Origin: Acidimicrobiaceae bacterium
Lineage (GTDB): Bacteria; Actinomycetota; Acidimicrobiia; Acidimicrobiales; RAAP-2
Length of the DNA stretch: 52,066 nucleotides
Direction: 5' to 3'
Assembly (NCBI GenBank): GCA_003138855.1
Contig: PLHF01000104.1
Location: forward strand, 1-52,066
Below are positions 33,441-40,746 of the stretch, piece by piece. Each line of letters starts with the position of its first letter. Positions within the stretch are counted from its first letter, which is position 1. Both the position numbers and the translations under genes were made by a program. The notes under the pieces were generated by a model. It was given only the letters and a program-made list of their open reading frames with translations, had not been told where the DNA came from and did not search any database.

Positions 33441-34255
33441 CGTGGGGGCTGGAGGCCGCCAGCGTCCGGTTCGGCCCACGGGTGGCACTGGACCAGGTGA
33501 CGCTCACGGTACGGCCGTCGACCGTGGGCGTGGTCGTCGGCGGGGACGGAAGCGGGAAGTCCACGTGCCTCCGGGCCCTGGTGGGTCTCGTCCGGCTGAG
33601 CGGCGGCACGGCCCGCCGACCGCCGAAGCGGGCGATCGGCTACGTCCCCGCCACGGCCGGCCTGTACGTCGACCTCACCGTGGAGGAGAACCTGGCATTC
33701 TCCGGAAGGGCCTACGGGATGACCGGGCCGGAGCTCGCCAGCAGGTCGACCGAGCTGCTCGAGCAGATCGGCCTGGCGGACGCCCGGGACCGGCTCGGGG
33801 GCCACCTCTCGGGGGGGATGCAGCGCAAGCTCGCCGTCGGGACGGCGCTGCTCCATCGACCCGCCCTGCTGGTGCTGGACGAGCCGACCACCGGGATCGA
33901 CCCGGTGAGCCGGGCCGAACTGTGGCGCCTCATCTCCGGAGCGGCGGCTGAGGGCGCAGCCGTCGTGGCCTCGACCACCTACGTGGACGAAGCCCGGAGG
34001 GCATCGACCCTGACGCTGTTGGAAGGTGGCCGGTCGATCGCCACTGGCTCCCCCTCCCAGGTCGTGGCGGCCGTGCCCGGCAGGTTGGGGATCGTCAGGG
34101 GCGGGGCACAGCCACCGGGTCTGTCGTGGCGCTGGGGAAGGACCTGGCGGGTCTGGGCCCCCTCGGGCGTTCTTCCCGTGGGCGCCGAGCCTCAGCAGCC
34201 CGACCTCGAGGATGCCGTCGTCATCGCCGCCCTGGCCGACGGGCACGGGGCATAG
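33437..34255 (+). CDS. ABC transporter ATPase 1 (H-loop His replaced)
   Basis: 272 residues. Walker A GGDGSGKST, signature LSGGMQRKLA, Walker B LLVLDEPTTGIDP are all good. At the switch (H-loop), where STH(Y/F)MDEA is expected, it reads ASTTYVDEARRAS, so the catalytic His is Thr. The same loss occurs in the first half of YbhF-type fused ATPases. It overlaps the permease gene and is followed 4 bp later by ATPase 2, with which it probably forms a heterodimer. The last ~60 residues form a poorly conserved C-terminal domain. Confidence 0.85.
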   Translation: MTWGLEAASVRFGPRVALDQVTLTVRPSTVGVVVGGDGSGKSTCLRALVGLVRLSGGTARRPPKRAIGYVPATAGLYVDLTVEENLAFSGRAYGMTGPELASRSTELLEQIGLADARDRLGGHLSGGMQRKLAVGTALLHRPALLVLDEPTTGIDPVSRAELWRLISGAAAEGAAVVASTTYVDEARRASTLTLLEGGRSIATGSPSQVVAAVPGRLGIVRGGAQPPGLSWRWGRTWRVWAPSGVLPVGAEPQQPDLEDAVVIAALADGHGA

Positions 34256-34259
34256 CGGG

Positions 34260-35123
34260 ATGCCGGTGCTCGCCCGGGCCCGGGGCGTGACCATGTGCTT
34301 CGGCGCCCTCACCGCCGTCGACTCGGTGGACCTGGCCGTCCGGGGGGGCGAGGTGGTCGGGTTGCTCGGGGCCAACGGCGCCGGCAAGACCACGCTCATC
34401 CGGCTCGTGCTGGGACTGCTGCGGCCCACCCGTGGCGAGGTGCTGCTCTTCGGGGCACCCCCGTCGATGGGCACCCGGAGGCGCGTGGGGTATGTTCCCC
34501 AGACCCTCGGCCTCTACGACGACATGACCGTCCTGGAGAACTGGACGTTCACGGCCGCCGCCTTCGGCACGGAGCGGGGGCCGCTGCCTCCCGGCATCGG
34601 CGAGGTGCAGGACGAGCTGGTCGGGACCCTGCCGCTCGGCGTCCAGCGGCGCGTGGCTTTCGCGGTGGCGTTCTCCCACCGGCCCGAGCTCCTGGTGCTC
34701 GACGAGCCCACCTCCGGAGTCGGGCCGTTGAGCCGGGCCCGCCTGTGGCAGGACATCCGCGACAGCGCCGAGCACGGCACCGGAGTTCTGGTGACCACCC
34801 ACAACATGGAGGAGGCGGAGCAGTGTGACCGACTGGTGGTGCTGGTCGACGGGCGGGTGGCGGCAGACGGCACGGTGGCCGACGTCATCGGCGGCCGCCG
34901 GGTGGTCGAGGTCAGGTGCGACGACTGGAGGAGCGCCTTCGAGGTGCTCGACGCCGAAGGGCTGATCGTGCAGGTCCAGGGGGACGCGCTCCGTGTGCCG
35001 GGCACCGTCGGGCAGGTCGAGGAGATGCTGGCCCGCCACGGCGTGGGAGGGGCCGTGTCGACGGTGCCCGCCAACCTCGAGGAGGCGTTCGTCGCCGTGG
35101 CCTCGGGCACCGCACGACGATGA
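34260..35123 (+). CDS. ABC transporter ATPase 2 (degenerate signature)
   Basis: 287 residues. Walker A LLGANGAGKTTLIRL, Walker B ELLVLDEPTSG and the switch His in TTHNMEEAEQCD are intact. The signature reads LPLGVQRRVAFA rather than LSGGQ, and the D-loop is GVGPLSR where the Asp is missing. Its defects are the mirror image of those in ATPase 1, so a heterodimer would have one competent and one degenerate ATP site. ATG 34260 is used because the frame before it overlaps ATPase 1. Confidence 0.87.
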   Translation: MPVLARARGVTMCFGALTAVDSVDLAVRGGEVVGLLGANGAGKTTLIRLVLGLLRPTRGEVLLFGAPPSMGTRRRVGYVPQTLGLYDDMTVLENWTFTAAAFGTERGPLPPGIGEVQDELVGTLPLGVQRRVAFAVAFSHRPELLVLDEPTSGVGPLSRARLWQDIRDSAEHGTGVLVTTHNMEEAEQCDRLVVLVDGRVAADGTVADVIGGRRVVEVRCDDWRSAFEVLDAEGLIVQVQGDALRVPGTVGQVEEMLARHGVGGAVSTVPANLEEAFVAVASGTARR

Positions 35124-35148
35124 GGGGGTCGGGGAACGGGAGCTCTCC

Positions 35149-35154
35149 TAGACT
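35149..35154 (+). promoter_or_regulatory. Putative leaderless -10 box of the RidA gene
   Basis: TAGACT, then TCGGGC and GTG 35161 (6-nt spacing). It lies in the 37-bp gap after the ABC operon, implying separate transcription. Confidence 0.55.
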
Positions 35155-35160
35155 TCGGGC

Positions 35161-35619
35161 GTGATCGCGGAGCGACTCGCGGAACTGGGGATCGAGCTTC
35201 CGCCGGTGTTCCCGCCGGCGGGCAACTACCTCGGCTGTGTCGTCCTGGACGACATGGTCCACGTGGGAGGACATGGACCCATCAACGGGACGGAGGTCCT
35301 CCGCGGCAAGGTGGGTGCAGATCTGTCTCTGGAAGAGGGCCGACGGGCAGCGCGCATCACTGCACTGTCGATTCTGGCGACCCTGCAGTCCGAGCTCGGC
35401 GACCTCGACCGCATCGAGCGCTTCGTCAAGGTGTTCGGCATGGTCAATGTCGCTCCGGGCTTCAATCAGACCCCTGCGGTCATCGACGGATGTTCGGACC
35501 TTCTGGTCGAGGTCTTCGGCGAGGCGGGACGACACACGCGCAGTGCCGTCGGCCTGGCGGAGCTGCCGTTCGGCATCCCGGTGGAGATCGAGCTGACGGC
35601 TCGCCTCCGTTCGGGCTGA
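35161..35619 (+). CDS. RidA/YjgF-YER057c family protein
   Basis: 152 residues from GTG 35161. The fold core is LGCVVLDDMVHVGGHGPING, RAARITALSILATLQSELGD and the terminal GLAELPFGIPVEIELTARL. Archetypal RidA hydrolyses enamine/imine intermediates using an Arg near the C-terminus (usually in R-x-(A/C)-V-(E/G)-V); here RSAVGLAELPFGIPVEIE takes that place, which is the YjgF-like variant seen in many actinomycetes. The catalytic ability of this subgroup is untested. It follows the ABC operon but has its own promoter. Confidence 0.85.
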   Translation: MIAERLAELGIELPPVFPPAGNYLGCVVLDDMVHVGGHGPINGTEVLRGKVGADLSLEEGRRAARITALSILATLQSELGDLDRIERFVKVFGMVNVAPGFNQTPAVIDGCSDLLVEVFGEAGRHTRSAVGLAELPFGIPVEIELTARLRSG

Positions 35620-35715
35620 CGGTCCGCCCCTGTGGGCACGTCGGGTGCGATGGGCACCGGCCCCGATCTCCGGGCCCGGCGGGTGGCGAACCAGAAGCGC
35701 TCGGGGTCGAGTCGG

Positions 35716-36075
35716 CTACACGATCGGGCCGCGGCCGGGGTCGTCCGGTGCGGGCGCCACCCCCGATCGGTCCCGGACGGTGGCCTCGAAGCCATCCGGA
35801 TCGTCAGGGGTGATGAACGGCCGCACGAAGTGGCCCGCATCGAGGATGAACCCCACTCGCTTCCGGGGCCGTTGCGGGTCGTAGTTCGCCCAATAGTGCG
35901 GATTCGCCGTACCCCAGATGCGACCCCTGCCGGTGAACGTGCCGATGTCGACGCGCCGGATCGAACGTATCGAAGCGTAGGGAATGCGCTTGGTGCCCCA
36001 CGGGAAGTAGTACCCGCGCAGGTTGATGCCGTCCGACGTGCACTCGATCCATCGATCCCGGTAGTTGCTCGACAT
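35716..36075 (-). CDS. Small PH-like domain protein
   Basis: 119 residues. The pattern WIECTSDGINLRGYYFPWGT KRIPYASIRSIRR (strands of a bacterial PH-like barrel), then FTGRGRIWGTANPHYWANYD, looks like the bPH2 type of small membrane-associated or cytoplasmic proteins of unknown role. A C-terminal Pro/Asp tail of ~15 residues follows. ATG 36075 fits the fold; the frame is open upstream but Ser/Arg-rich. No neighbour suggests a pathway. Confidence 0.6.
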   Translation of the reverse strand: MSSNYRDRWIECTSDGINLRGYYFPWGTKRIPYASIRSIRRVDIGTFTGRGRIWGTANPHYWANYDPQRPRKRVGFILDAGHFVRPFITPDDPDGFEATVRDRSGVAPAPDDPGRGPIV

Positions 36076-36283
36076 CAGTTGGCGTCCCGCCCATGAGCTC
36101 GCAGGTCCCACCGCGGCGCGGGTCGGTGGGGTGAAGGGGTTCGGGTACCGGCTCGGTGCCCGCTTCCCCCTCGACGATAGGCGACGGTGCCCGACACCTC
36201 CAGCCTGCCCGGCCATGGGGGCCGAGCCCACACCGTCATGATGGAGTTCCGCCCGGTGCCCTGATCACGAAAGGCATGTCTCG

Positions 36284-36753
36284 ATGACCGACCACGCGAT
36301 ATACGAATACGTTCCCCACTACCGAACGCAGACGAAGATCGGCCCCGAGATCCCCAGGCCCGTCAAGGTTGCGGAGCAGTTCCCCCACGGGAGCGCCGCA
36401 GCCCGGTTCAACGGATGGTTCGCGGTGAAGGTGACAAGAGGAGTCGGCACGATGTGGTGCGCCTATGCCTTTGCCGCCCTCGCCTGCGTCGGGCTGCCCT
36501 CCGCCATCAGCTCGCACAGCCCCGTGGTCCCGGTGTCCTGGATCTCCCAGACCTTCCTGCAGCTGGTCCTGTTGTCCGTGATCATCGTCGGCCAGAACGT
36601 GTTGGCAGCTGCGGCTGACAAACGGTCCGAGGCCACGTTCCAGGATGGCGATGCCGTGCTGCACGAATCAGTCAAGCTCCAGGAGCATCTCCTGGCACAG
36701 GACGAGGTGCTCACCGGCCTGGTCGACCGAGGGTGGAGGCGCGGATCGCCTGA
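36284..36753 (+). pseudogene. DUF1003 membrane protein with a frameshifted end
   Basis: The N-terminal ~155 residues are a normal DUF1003 protein: NGWFAVKVTRGVGTMWCAYA, two membrane helices, then SWISQTFLQLVLLSVIIVGQ, NVLAAAADKRSEATFQDGDA and LHESVKLQEHLLAQDEVLTG. Family members usually end soon after this. Here the +1 frame reads VEARIA and a stop at 36753, giving LVDRVEARIA if two extra G near 36731 are ignored; in the nominal frame the protein instead runs on for ~95 Arg-rich residues to 37030, deep into the convergent gene. A small insertion is therefore likely. DUF1003 function is unknown. Confidence 0.65.
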
Positions 36754-36860
36754 GCGTGGCTGCGTGGCGTCCGCGGTTGAAGGGCCGCCGACGGTCCGGT
36801 TCCGGATCATCGCGGAGTCACCACCCGACGGTGCCGCCCTTTATCCTGTGCGGCCTGGCG

Positions 36861-37298
36861 TCACTGGCTGTCCGGTGCGATGTCGGGTCCGGGGTCGCCC
36901 CCGGTCGTGGCGATGGTCAGGCGTTGGAGGTAGTGATCCCAGCCCCCGGTGTGGTCGGAGACGGCGTCGGCGGGAAGGCCCCTGTGCACGAGGCGGACAC
37001 GTGTCTTGTCGCCGTCAGGGAGCAACGTGATCTCGACCTGCGTCGAGCCTGCAGGGATCGGGTGGTCCGGCTCGTCCCACCCGAAGGTGAAGACAACCTT
37101 CTCATCGGGGAGGACCTCGACGAATTCCCCGACAGAGGCGTGTCTGCCCCCCACGAGCACTCGGTACACGCCGCCAGGGCGGGGGTCGAGCTCGGCCTCG
37201 GTGCCGAGCCACATCGTGTGCAGCCCGGGATCGATCAGGAATTGGAAGATCGTCGCCGGACTGGCGTCGACCAGGACCTCTCGTACCAATTCGGCCAT
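36861..37298 (-). CDS. SRPBCC/AHSA1-like protein paired with an ArsR regulator
   Basis: 145 residues: LVREVLVDASPATIFQFLID, RVLVGGRHASVGEFVEVLPD, KVVFTFGWDEP and GGWDHYLQRL are the ligand-cavity strands and C-terminal helix of the AHSA1/CalC-like SRPBCC group. Small ArsR-SRPBCC pairs are common in actinomycetes and are thought to respond to hydrophobic toxins or metabolites. Its ATG overlaps the ArsR stop at 37298, so both come from the promoter at 37622-37651. The 3' end overlaps the read-through of the DUF1003 frame on the other strand. Confidence 0.87.
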   Translation of the reverse strand: MAELVREVLVDASPATIFQFLIDPGLHTMWLGTEAELDPRPGGVYRVLVGGRHASVGEFVEVLPDEKVVFTFGWDEPDHPIPAGSTQVEITLLPDGDKTRVRLVHRGLPADAVSDHTGGWDHYLQRLTIATTGGDPGPDIAPDSQ

Positions 37299-37615
37299 CA
37301 GTGGCTTCCTTTCATCTGCTGGGCAGCCTCGGACAGATCGCGCAGGCGCTCGAGGCTGCCCGTCCAGTAGTCGTCGAGGAAGTCGCGCAGCTTCGCCATC
37401 TCCTCGTGGTTGGCGCGATACAGCCGGCGGGTGCCATCGCGCCGTTCGAGGACCAGCGCGGCATCCCGTAGGACCGCGAGATGCTGAGACACGGCCGAGC
37501 GGGTGACATCGTCGAACCGGGCTGCGATGTGGGCTGCGGGCAGCTCCTGGGACCAGACCAGGCGGAGGATCTCCCGTCGCCGGGGCTCCGCAAAGGCCTT
37601 GAGTGCAGCATCCAC
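37298..37615 (-). CDS. ArsR-family transcriptional regulator
   Basis: 105 residues from GTG 37615. MDAALKAFAEPRRREILRLV, HIAARFDDVTRSAVSQHLAV and LRDAALVLERRDGTRRLYRA make a canonical winged helix. No Cys-based metal site (for example CxCxxC in helix 3) is visible, as in regulators paired with SRPBCC proteins, which sense organic signals. It shares its promoter with the overlapping SRPBCC gene, and a near-palindrome in the promoter suggests self-repression. Confidence 0.9.
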   Translation of the reverse strand: MDAALKAFAEPRRREILRLVWSQELPAAHIAARFDDVTRSAVSQHLAVLRDAALVLERRDGTRRLYRANHEEMAKLRDFLDDYWTGSLERLRDLSEAAQQMKGSH

Positions 37616-37621
37616 GCCCTA

Positions 37622-37651
37622 AAGGTAAGCATCTACTTGCGTTAGTGTCAA
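37622..37651 (-). promoter_or_regulatory. Promoter and likely operator of arsR-SRPBCC
   Basis: On the minus strand TTGACA (37646-37651), 18-bp spacer, TACCTT (37622-37627), 6 nt, GTG 37615. The imperfect palindrome AAGCA-TC-TACTT (37627-37638) overlaps the -10 edge and the spacer and is a good ArsR operator candidate. Confidence 0.8.
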
Positions 37652-37790
37652 CTGACCTATGGTGGGGCTCGCGGGGTGTACGGAGTGGGACCGGTAACGC
37701 GGTGACGTGTCGGATCGACCCCGGTCTGTCGGGTTCGCCCGCTCCGGGGACGGTTCGTTGTTTCAGCCAGGCCGAGACAGGAGGGATTCG

Positions 37791-38186
37791 ATGCCTTACG
37801 GCTTCGTAGTGTCAGATGTGTTCCGAACGACACCGGACGTCCTCTACGACGCCTGGATGTCGAGCGAGGGCCATAGCGCGATGACAGGCGCCCCCGCGAC
37901 CGTCGATCCCCGGATAGGTGGAGCGTTCGAGGCGTGGGACGGCTATATCACCGGAAGGACACTCGTGCTCGAGCCCGGGCGGAGGATCGTCCAGTCCTGG
38001 AGAACCTCGGAGTTCTCCGATGTCGACGGGGACTCGCAGATTGACGTGGCGTTCGAACCGCTGGACGATGCAACAAGGATCGTCATTCGCCACGGCAATG
38101 TTCCCGATGGCCATCACAGCTACGAGGAAGGTGGCTGGCAGCAGCACTACTTCGAGCCGATGCGGGCGTACTTCGAAGGGACCTGA
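37791..38186 (+). CDS. SRPBCC (AHSA1-like) protein, second copy
   Basis: 131 residues from ATG 37791 with ACAGGAGGG seven nt upstream. It has DVFRTTPDVLYDAWMSSEGH, GRTLVLEPGRRIVQSWRTSE and EEGGWQQHYFEPMRAYF, the same fold as the gene at 36861-37298 but not a recent duplicate. It reads away from arsR and could also be controlled by the operator between them (155-bp gap). Function beyond small-molecule binding is unknown. Confidence 0.85.
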   Translation: MPYGFVVSDVFRTTPDVLYDAWMSSEGHSAMTGAPATVDPRIGGAFEAWDGYITGRTLVLEPGRRIVQSWRTSEFSDVDGDSQIDVAFEPLDDATRIVIRHGNVPDGHHSYEEGGWQQHYFEPMRAYFEGT

Positions 38187-38363
38187 CGGGCCACGGCGCC
38201 CGCCAGAACAGACCGGTGCGCCTGAGGAGTGCGGCGACCGCGGGACGCGATCGGAACCTCGAGAGTGGTTGCAGCCAGTGTCCGAGCCTGTCGGAGGTCG
38301 TTGCGCCCCCCGGGGTCCGGGGCCAGACCTGCCTCTGACCCCGTCGCCGTCGGAAGGAGATTC

Positions 38364-39610
38364 GTGAGCTCGGTCGGTCCCTTCTCCCTGCCGCTCGAAT
38401 GGTTGCCCGAGGAGGGTCTCGACATCCTCACGTCCATCAGGAGATGGGCCGACGAGGAGGTCATCCCCGTTCGGAGGAGCATCGACGAGGACTGGGAGGC
38501 ACACGAGCTCTCCCATCCCCTCCTTTCCACCCTCTGCGCGACCTCGGCTACCAGTGGGCTGCGTGGCCGAAGGAGTACGGCGGTGGCGGGATGAACGCGA
38601 TCATGTCCGCCCTCTGCCTCGAGGAGATCTCAAGAGCCGATGTCGGCCTGGCGACAGCGGCGAGCTGCTCGGTGTGGGCTATGTCGCCGATCATGCCCCC
38701 TCGCGAGAACCGCCCCCTCATGGAGCTGTTCACCCCGGAGTTCCTCTCCGACGAGCGCTGGTACGTGGGCTCTGCCGCCATCACCGACGGCCGCGGCGGA
38801 TCTGACGTCGAGAACCTGGACGGGACGCACGGTCGCCATATCGCGACGACTGCGAAGAGGAGCGGAGACGAGTGGGTGGTGAACGGTCACAAGCTGTGGC
38901 CCACCGATTCCGGAGGCCTGGCGGACGTCTTCAGCGTGTTCTGCACCACCGACCCGGAAGGTGGTGACGAGGCCTTTGCCATCATCTACGTTCCGTCCGA
39001 CACCCCGGGGGTGACTCAGGGCGGCCCCTACCGGAAAGCGGGCATGTCGGGGGAATCGAACAGCGACGTGTGGTTCGATGACGTGAGGGTCCCGGTGGAG
39101 TACCGCGCCCACGGTCCATACGAGGACGCCCTGGCCGCCAGGGCGTTCATCTGCTCGGGCAACGTGGGCACGGGCGCCCAGTGCATCGGCGTGATGCGTG
39201 GCGTGTACGAGTTGGTCCGGGACTGGTGCGACACACGGGTGGTGGGCGGCAAGGTGCTGAAGGAGCACACCATCACGGCCGGCGTGCTCGCCGACATCGT
39301 GGTCTCGATCGAGACGAGCAGGGCCGAGACGTACCTCAAGGCCCGGATGCTCGACCAGCCCGAGGTCTACGGAAGCCGGGACAACCCGGAGATGCTGGCG
39401 CGCACCCGGGTCACCAAGCCGTACGTGTCCGATCAGCTCACGTCCGTCGTGAACAAGGCGATGGACCTGATGGGCGCCTATGGCTACGCGCGCGAGGGCG
39501 ACCTCGAGAAGTACTGGCGCGACTCCAAGATCTTGAGCTTGTGGATGGGCGGCCGGGCGCTGCCCCAACTCGACATCGCCCGCTGGTTCTTCGACGCACA
39601 GACGTACTGA
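38364..39610 (+). pseudogene. Acyl-CoA dehydrogenase, frameshifted near the N-terminus
   Basis: GTG 38364 (GGAAGGAG upstream) begins MSSVGPFSLPLEWLPEEGLD and continues to SHPLLSTL. At 38532-38535 an extra CT shifts the frame; the next frame gives RDLGYQWAAWPKEYGGGGMN and the rest of a complete acyl-CoA dehydrogenase: GSAAITDGRGGSDVENLDGT, VNGHKLWPTD, a SNSDVWFDDVRVPVEYR segment and VNKAMDLMGAYGYAREGDLE, where the flavin and base regions lie. Only ~60 residues are separated from the body. Unless it is a sequencing error, no full-length product is made. The enzyme would oxidise an acyl-CoA with FAD. Confidence 0.8.
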
Positions 39611-39639
39611 AACCCGCCGATGGTTTGGCGGGCGGACCG

Positions 39640-39887
39640 ACTCGCGATTCGACGCGAACGCGCCGTACGCCGTGGAGGACCGTCGGTGTCACGATCACCG
39701 CTTCGTCCACCAGGCATCGTGCATCGGCGAGGGTCTCCAGAGGAGGAACTCGTGGGGACCTGCACAGCTCGTGCACGTGGACCACTCGGACAGTCGATCG
39801 GTGCCTGGTTGCGAGCGCCGTGGTGAAGTCCACCGCGGCGTGCGCCGATTCACTTTGGTCGATAGCGAGCAACAAGGAATCCCCCAT
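39640..39887 (-). pseudogene. Truncated universal stress protein (UspA family)
   Basis: ATG 39887 starts MGDSLLLAIDQSESAHAAVD, FTTALATRHRSTVRVVHVHE, the first half of the Usp fold. After ~75 residues (LADARCLVDEAVIV) similarity fades, and the frame runs into the antisense strand of the acyl-CoA dehydrogenase without the C-terminal G-x2-G-x9-G(S/T) ATP motif. The gene therefore lost its 3' half in a rearrangement at roughly 39.62-39.66 kb; the exact junction is uncertain. Confidence 0.6.
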
Positions 39888-40398
39888 GACTACACCTCCG
39901 CCATCTCTCGAATTCGAGGATATTGGCAGCGGGCGCAATAGTGCTGTGAGAATCGTTCTGTCGGGCTGTTCGGGTCGAGCGATCTCGAGGCCTCGATGCC
40001 GGCCGGCTGCTTGTAGGCCGGGTGCAGGAGGGGAGGCGGCTTGCCCGCTTCGGCACCCGCGTCCTGCGTGCTGGCGGCATGGTCGGGATGAGTGGGCACT
40101 TCAGCGTCCGCGCCGCCTGGATCGGTCTGATCTGCGTCGGGGGCGGACTCCGACGCCCGTCCGCGGCCCTCTCGCTTCTGCCTCTCCCTCAGCCCACAGG
40201 CCTCCTTGCCCGCTCGCGCCCATGTCGGGTCGCCCCCGACCGCTCCCGAGTCGCATCACGTGGTCCCAAGCGGATCAGTAGGGATTCGAGTGGAGTCGAT
40301 CGGGGATCGCCACCGAGCTCGAGCGGTGGCCAGCGACCAGTCGGCACTCCCAGGATCCCTCATCCAGCGTGGGCCTTGGGCTCACGCACGCTTTCTGC
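39888..40398. other. Region without a recognisable gene
   Basis: About 510 bp. Frames on both strands are open by GC bias but show only Arg/Pro/Ser-rich sequence. No RNA gene or repeat was recognised. It lies between two truncated genes, so rearranged debris is likely. Confidence 0.5.
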
Positions 40399-40746
40399 GT
40401 GATCCGGCGATTGTTGCTTCTGGCCTGTGGTGCATTCGGCCTCGGCCTCGGCTTTACCGCATGTACTTCGACGCCGAACCAGGGCATCCAGTCGACCGCC
40501 GCCGCCCCGGGCCACCACGGGAGTTCGCCGACCGTTCACCTGGCGCTGAGCAATCAACAGCCGATTCCGATCGTGCACCTTCCTCGCGGAGGGTGCGTCG
40601 AGGTCACGGTCCCCAAGTCCCCGTTCGATGGAGTCCGCACCGAGGCTCCGAGGGTCACTCCTCCGGGAAGGCTCCAACTCGTCTCGGATGCGTTGAACCC
40701 CTTGCCGGCCAGCAGAGGCCGGCGCGGATGTCTGCGATGGCCCTGG
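40399..40746 (+). CDS. Truncated or 3'-fused lipoprotein, unknown function
   Basis: GTG 40399 begins a clear lipoprotein signal: VIRRLLLLACGAFGLGLGFT followed by AC at the lipobox, then TSTPNQGIQSTAAAPGH and HLALSNQQPIPIVHLPRGGC. After about 85-95 residues (QLVSDALNPLP) the sequence loses protein-like character, and the frame stays open through antisense of the P-type ATPase until 41850, so the true 3' end is missing. I give the end of the intergenic region as the limit. The secreted domain is not recognised. Confidence 0.45.
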
